Shown: piece by piece, positions 62,240 to 64,000 of the stretch
How positions within the stretch are numbered: the first letter of the stretch is position 1
Layout of the letters: each line of letters starts with the position of its first letter
NCBI RefSeq assembly: GCF_003336805.1
Contig: NZ_QFWJ01000007.1
Location: forward strand, 62,001 to 126,000
Length of the DNA: 64,000 bases
Direction of reading: 5' to 3'
DNA from: Marinospirillum perlucidum
GTDB taxonomy: Bacteria > Pseudomonadota > Gammaproteobacteria > Pseudomonadales > Halomonadaceae
Notes under the pieces: generated by a model
Told to the model about the DNA's origin: nothing
What the model saw: only the letters and a program-made list of their open reading frames with translations
Database searches by the model: none
Position numbers and translations under genes: made by a program

Positions 62240-63262
62240 TCAGGAGCGAATCGCCGCTACCGCTTCGGCACACTCGTGAATCAAACCGGGTCCACGGTAG
62301 ATAAAACCGGAATAGAGCTGCACCAGGCTGGCACCGGCCTGGATACGCTCAACCGCATCCTCACCGCTGAAAATACCACCCACGCCGATAATCGGCAGTT
62401 CACCTTCCAGAGCCTCGTTCAGCTTGCGTGTCAGCAGGTTGGCTTTTTCCGTCAGGGGTTTCCCGGAAAGACCACCTTCTTCCTGACCGTGCTTCAGACC
62501 TTCCACCGCCGTTTTATCCAGGGTGGTGTTGGTGGCAATAACGCCATCCAGTTGCAATTCGCGCAGGGTCGTCGCCAGGCTTTGCATTTCTGCATCCTCC
62601 ATGTCAGGAGCCACCTTCACCACCAGCGGCACATAACGCTGCTGCTCATCCGCCAGGCGCTTCTGGGCTTCCTTCAGAGGTTGCAGCAGGTCCTTCAGGG
62701 CTTCGCCATACTGAAGGCTGCGCAGGCCCGGTGTATTGGGGGAGGAGATATTCACCGTGACATAGTCGGCATCGGCATAAACCCCTTCCAGACCCAGCAG
62801 GTAATCATCCACGGCCTTCTCCACCGGAGTGGTCAGATTCTTGCCCAGGTTGATACCCAGCAGTCCACCATAGCTGCGTTTGCGAACCTGCTGCAGCAGA
62901 TGATCCAGCCCTTTGTTGTTAAAGCCCATGCGATTGATGATGGCTTCCTGTTCCGGGATTCGGAAGAGGCGCGGCTTGGGATTGCCGGGCTGGGGACGGG
63001 GCGTCACCGTGCCCACTTCAATAAACCCGAAACCCAGGCTACCCAGGCTATTGATATGATCGGCATTCTTGTCCAGACCGGCAGCCAGCCCCACGGCATT
63101 GGGGAAAGTCAGTCCCATTACCTCTACCGGGGCGTCCAGCGCTGGGGCAACAAAAGGGCGGGTCAGGCGCAGGCGGTAGGCTGCATCCAGGCCCTCCAGA
63201 GCCAGCTGGTGAGCCGCCTCACCGGATAAGGAAAACAAGACTTTGCGTGCCAGTGAATACAT
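62240..63262 (-). CDS. pyrD: Dihydroorotate dehydrogenase, class 2 (quinone)
   Basis: A membrane-associated FMN enzyme that oxidises dihydroorotate to orotate with quinone in pyrimidine synthesis. The 340-residue protein has the N-terminal helical membrane-binding extension of class 2, starting MYSLARKVLFSLSGEAAHQ. Further motifs are AVGLAAGLDKNADHINSLG, INRMGFNNKGLDHLL, the catalytic Ser in NISSPNTPGLRSLQYGE and IGVGGIFSGEDAVERIQAGA. ATG 63262 is chosen to give this N-terminus with AGGGG eight bases upstream; the 18-codon extension is rejected. Confidence 0.96.
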   Translation of the reverse strand: MYSLARKVLFSLSGEAAHQLALEGLDAAYRLRLTRPFVAPALDAPVEVMGLTFPNAVGLAAGLDKNADHINSLGSLGFGFIEVGTVTPRPQPGNPKPRLFRIPEQEAIINRMGFNNKGLDHLLQQVRKRSYGGLLGINLGKNLTTPVEKAVDDYLLGLEGVYADADYVTVNISSPNTPGLRSLQYGEALKDLLQPLKEAQKRLADEQQRYVPLVVKVAPDMEDAEMQSLATTLRELQLDGVIATNTTLDKTAVEGLKHGQEEGGLSGKPLTEKANLLTRKLNEALEGELPIIGVGGIFSGEDAVERIQAGASLVQLYSGFIYRGPGLIHECAEAVAAIRS

Positions 63263-63384
63263 GAAAAGACCCCTAGAAAGATGATTTGCCGCCATTATAG
63301 CAGTGACAGGAGGCAAGCGGGCAGGGCAGGATGGGGTTCCTCGGGGGTGGAATTAAAAAGCTTAAAAATCATTATCTTGCCTAC

Positions 63385-63412
63385 AAAACCAGGACTTAAG
63401 TCCTGGTTTTTT
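63385..63412. terminator. Perfect palindrome with T tail in a divergent intergenic region
   Basis: AAAACCAGGACTT-AAGTCCTGGTTTT is an exact 26-bp palindrome followed by two more T on the plus strand. It looks like a bidirectional terminator, but neither flanking gene ends here: pyrD and the aldehyde dehydrogenase diverge. It may end a small RNA or be an operator. The rest of 63263-63527 shows no other clear feature. Confidence 0.5.
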
Positions 63413-63527
63413 CAGTGCCAAAGCACAAGAGTCAGCTGCCAGAGGAGCGACTAGGATGTTTTTAGCCCGGTTTTTTGGGATCGGGCCAAGACAGCAAAGC
63501 TAAAGATAATAACAAGAGGCACAAAAA

Positions 63528-64000
63528 ATGATCTACGCACAACCCGGTCAACCCGAAGCAGTCGTCTCCTTCAAACCCCGTTACGAAAACTTTATTGGCG
63601 GCCAGTGGGTTGCCCCAGTCAAGGGCGCCTACTTCGAGAATATCTCACCCGTCACCGGCAAGGCCTTCTGTGAGATTCCCCGCTCCACGGCGGAAGACAT
63701 TGAACTGGCCCTGGATGCCGCTCACCAGGCCAAAGCCGCCTGGGGAAAAACCTCGGTGACCGAACGTTCCAACCTGCTACTGAAAATTGCCGATCGCCTG
63801 GAGCAGAATCTGGAAGCCATTGCCGTTGCCGAAACCTGGGATAATGGCAAGGCCGTGCGTGAAACCCTGAATGCTGATGTTCCTCTGGCTGTGGATCATT
63901 TCCGCTATTTTGCCGGTGCCATCCGCGCCCAGGAAGGCTCGATCGGGGAAATTGATAACAATACCGTGGCCTATCATTTCCATGAGCCGCTGGGTGTTGT
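63528..64000 (+). CDS. exaC: NAD-dependent acetaldehyde dehydrogenase ExaC, 3'-truncated
   Basis: Only the first 157 codons are in the window. The start [18 protein letters not shown], then [20 protein letters not shown] and [20 protein letters not shown], closely follow Pseudomonas ExaC, the aldehyde dehydrogenase that oxidises acetaldehyde to acetate in ethanol oxidation. The catalytic Cys and Glu lie beyond the edge. AAGAGG is upstream of the ATG. It was identified by direct translation of 63528 onward. It diverges from pyrD. Confidence 0.92.
   Translation, partial: MIYAQPGQPEAVVSFKPRYENFIGGQWVAPVKGAYFENISPVTGKAFCEIPRSTAEDIELALDAAHQAKAAWGKTSVTERSNLLLKIADRLEQNLEAIAVAETWDNGKAVRETLNADVPLAVDHFRYFAGAIRAQEGSIGEIDNNTVAYHFHEPLGV

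Noticed and set aside
62276-63229. A 317-residue open frame antisense to pyrD
   Set aside because: Same reason: shadow frame over a well-conserved enzyme gene.

Overview
The window comes from a gammaproteobacterial chromosome with a polar-type flagellar system, most likely a marine Oceanospirillales-like organism. This rests on gene content: dnaG-rpoD-tRNA-Ile2, flagellins with an adjacent flaG-fliD-fliS set, a beta-lysylated EF-P system, class 2 PyrD and Gram-negative porins. The genus is inference only. The left edge cuts dnaG and the right edge cuts an ExaC-type aldehyde dehydrogenase.

Region 1 (1-6030) is housekeeping: the 3' part of dnaG, rpoD, tRNA-Ile2(CAU) and, on the other strand, tex.

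Region 2 (6100-11850, minus strand) holds the flagellar filament genes: a FliT-like protein, a second FliS-like protein, a flagellin with a clear sigma54 promoter, fliS, fliD, flaG with a sigma28 promoter, and a second flagellin with its own sigma28 promoter.

Region 3 (11866-40503, minus strand) is a very large flagellin-modification locus. It starts with the flagellin lysine methylase fliB. A sigma28 (FliA) promoter overlapping the fliB stop codon then leads into pseC-pseB-pseF-pseG-pseI-pseH (CMP-pseudaminic acid). Next comes an ACP / SDR / acyl-adenylating / LuxE / LuxC cassette and a short DUF115 (Maf-like) putative sugar transferase. A legionaminic acid module follows (legB, legC, legG, legI, a NeuD-like acetyltransferase, a PtmE-like nucleotidyltransferase, legF), with a PIG-L deacetylase, an ATP-grasp enzyme, a HAD protein and two methyltransferases interleaved. 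The locus ends with a B12/radical-SAM gene carrying two in-frame stop codons, a small unknown gene and a 1198-residue multidomain glycosyltransferase next to the second flagellin. Genes are packed with ATGA/GTGA/TTGA overlaps, so up to about 27 kb may be co-transcribed under flagellar late-gene control. The best candidate for new biology is this combination of two nonulosonic acid pathways, an acyl-reductase cassette, sugar-tailoring enzymes and lysine methylation around two differently controlled flagellins.

Region 4 (40643-47331): an atypical extended SDR, a nitroreductase-pirin operon divergent from a LysR regulator, two paralogous porins and a stand-alone Rieske ferredoxin. Region 5 (47342-51635): a hypothetical protein and the EF-P system epmB / efp / epmA. 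Region 6 (51616-60250, minus strand): an RND efflux pump, a miniature inverted-repeat element between the pump and an upstream ferric-reductase-like flavoprotein, and a MASE1-GGDEF-EAL c-di-GMP enzyme. Region 7 (60478-64000): deaD, pyrD and the start of exaC.
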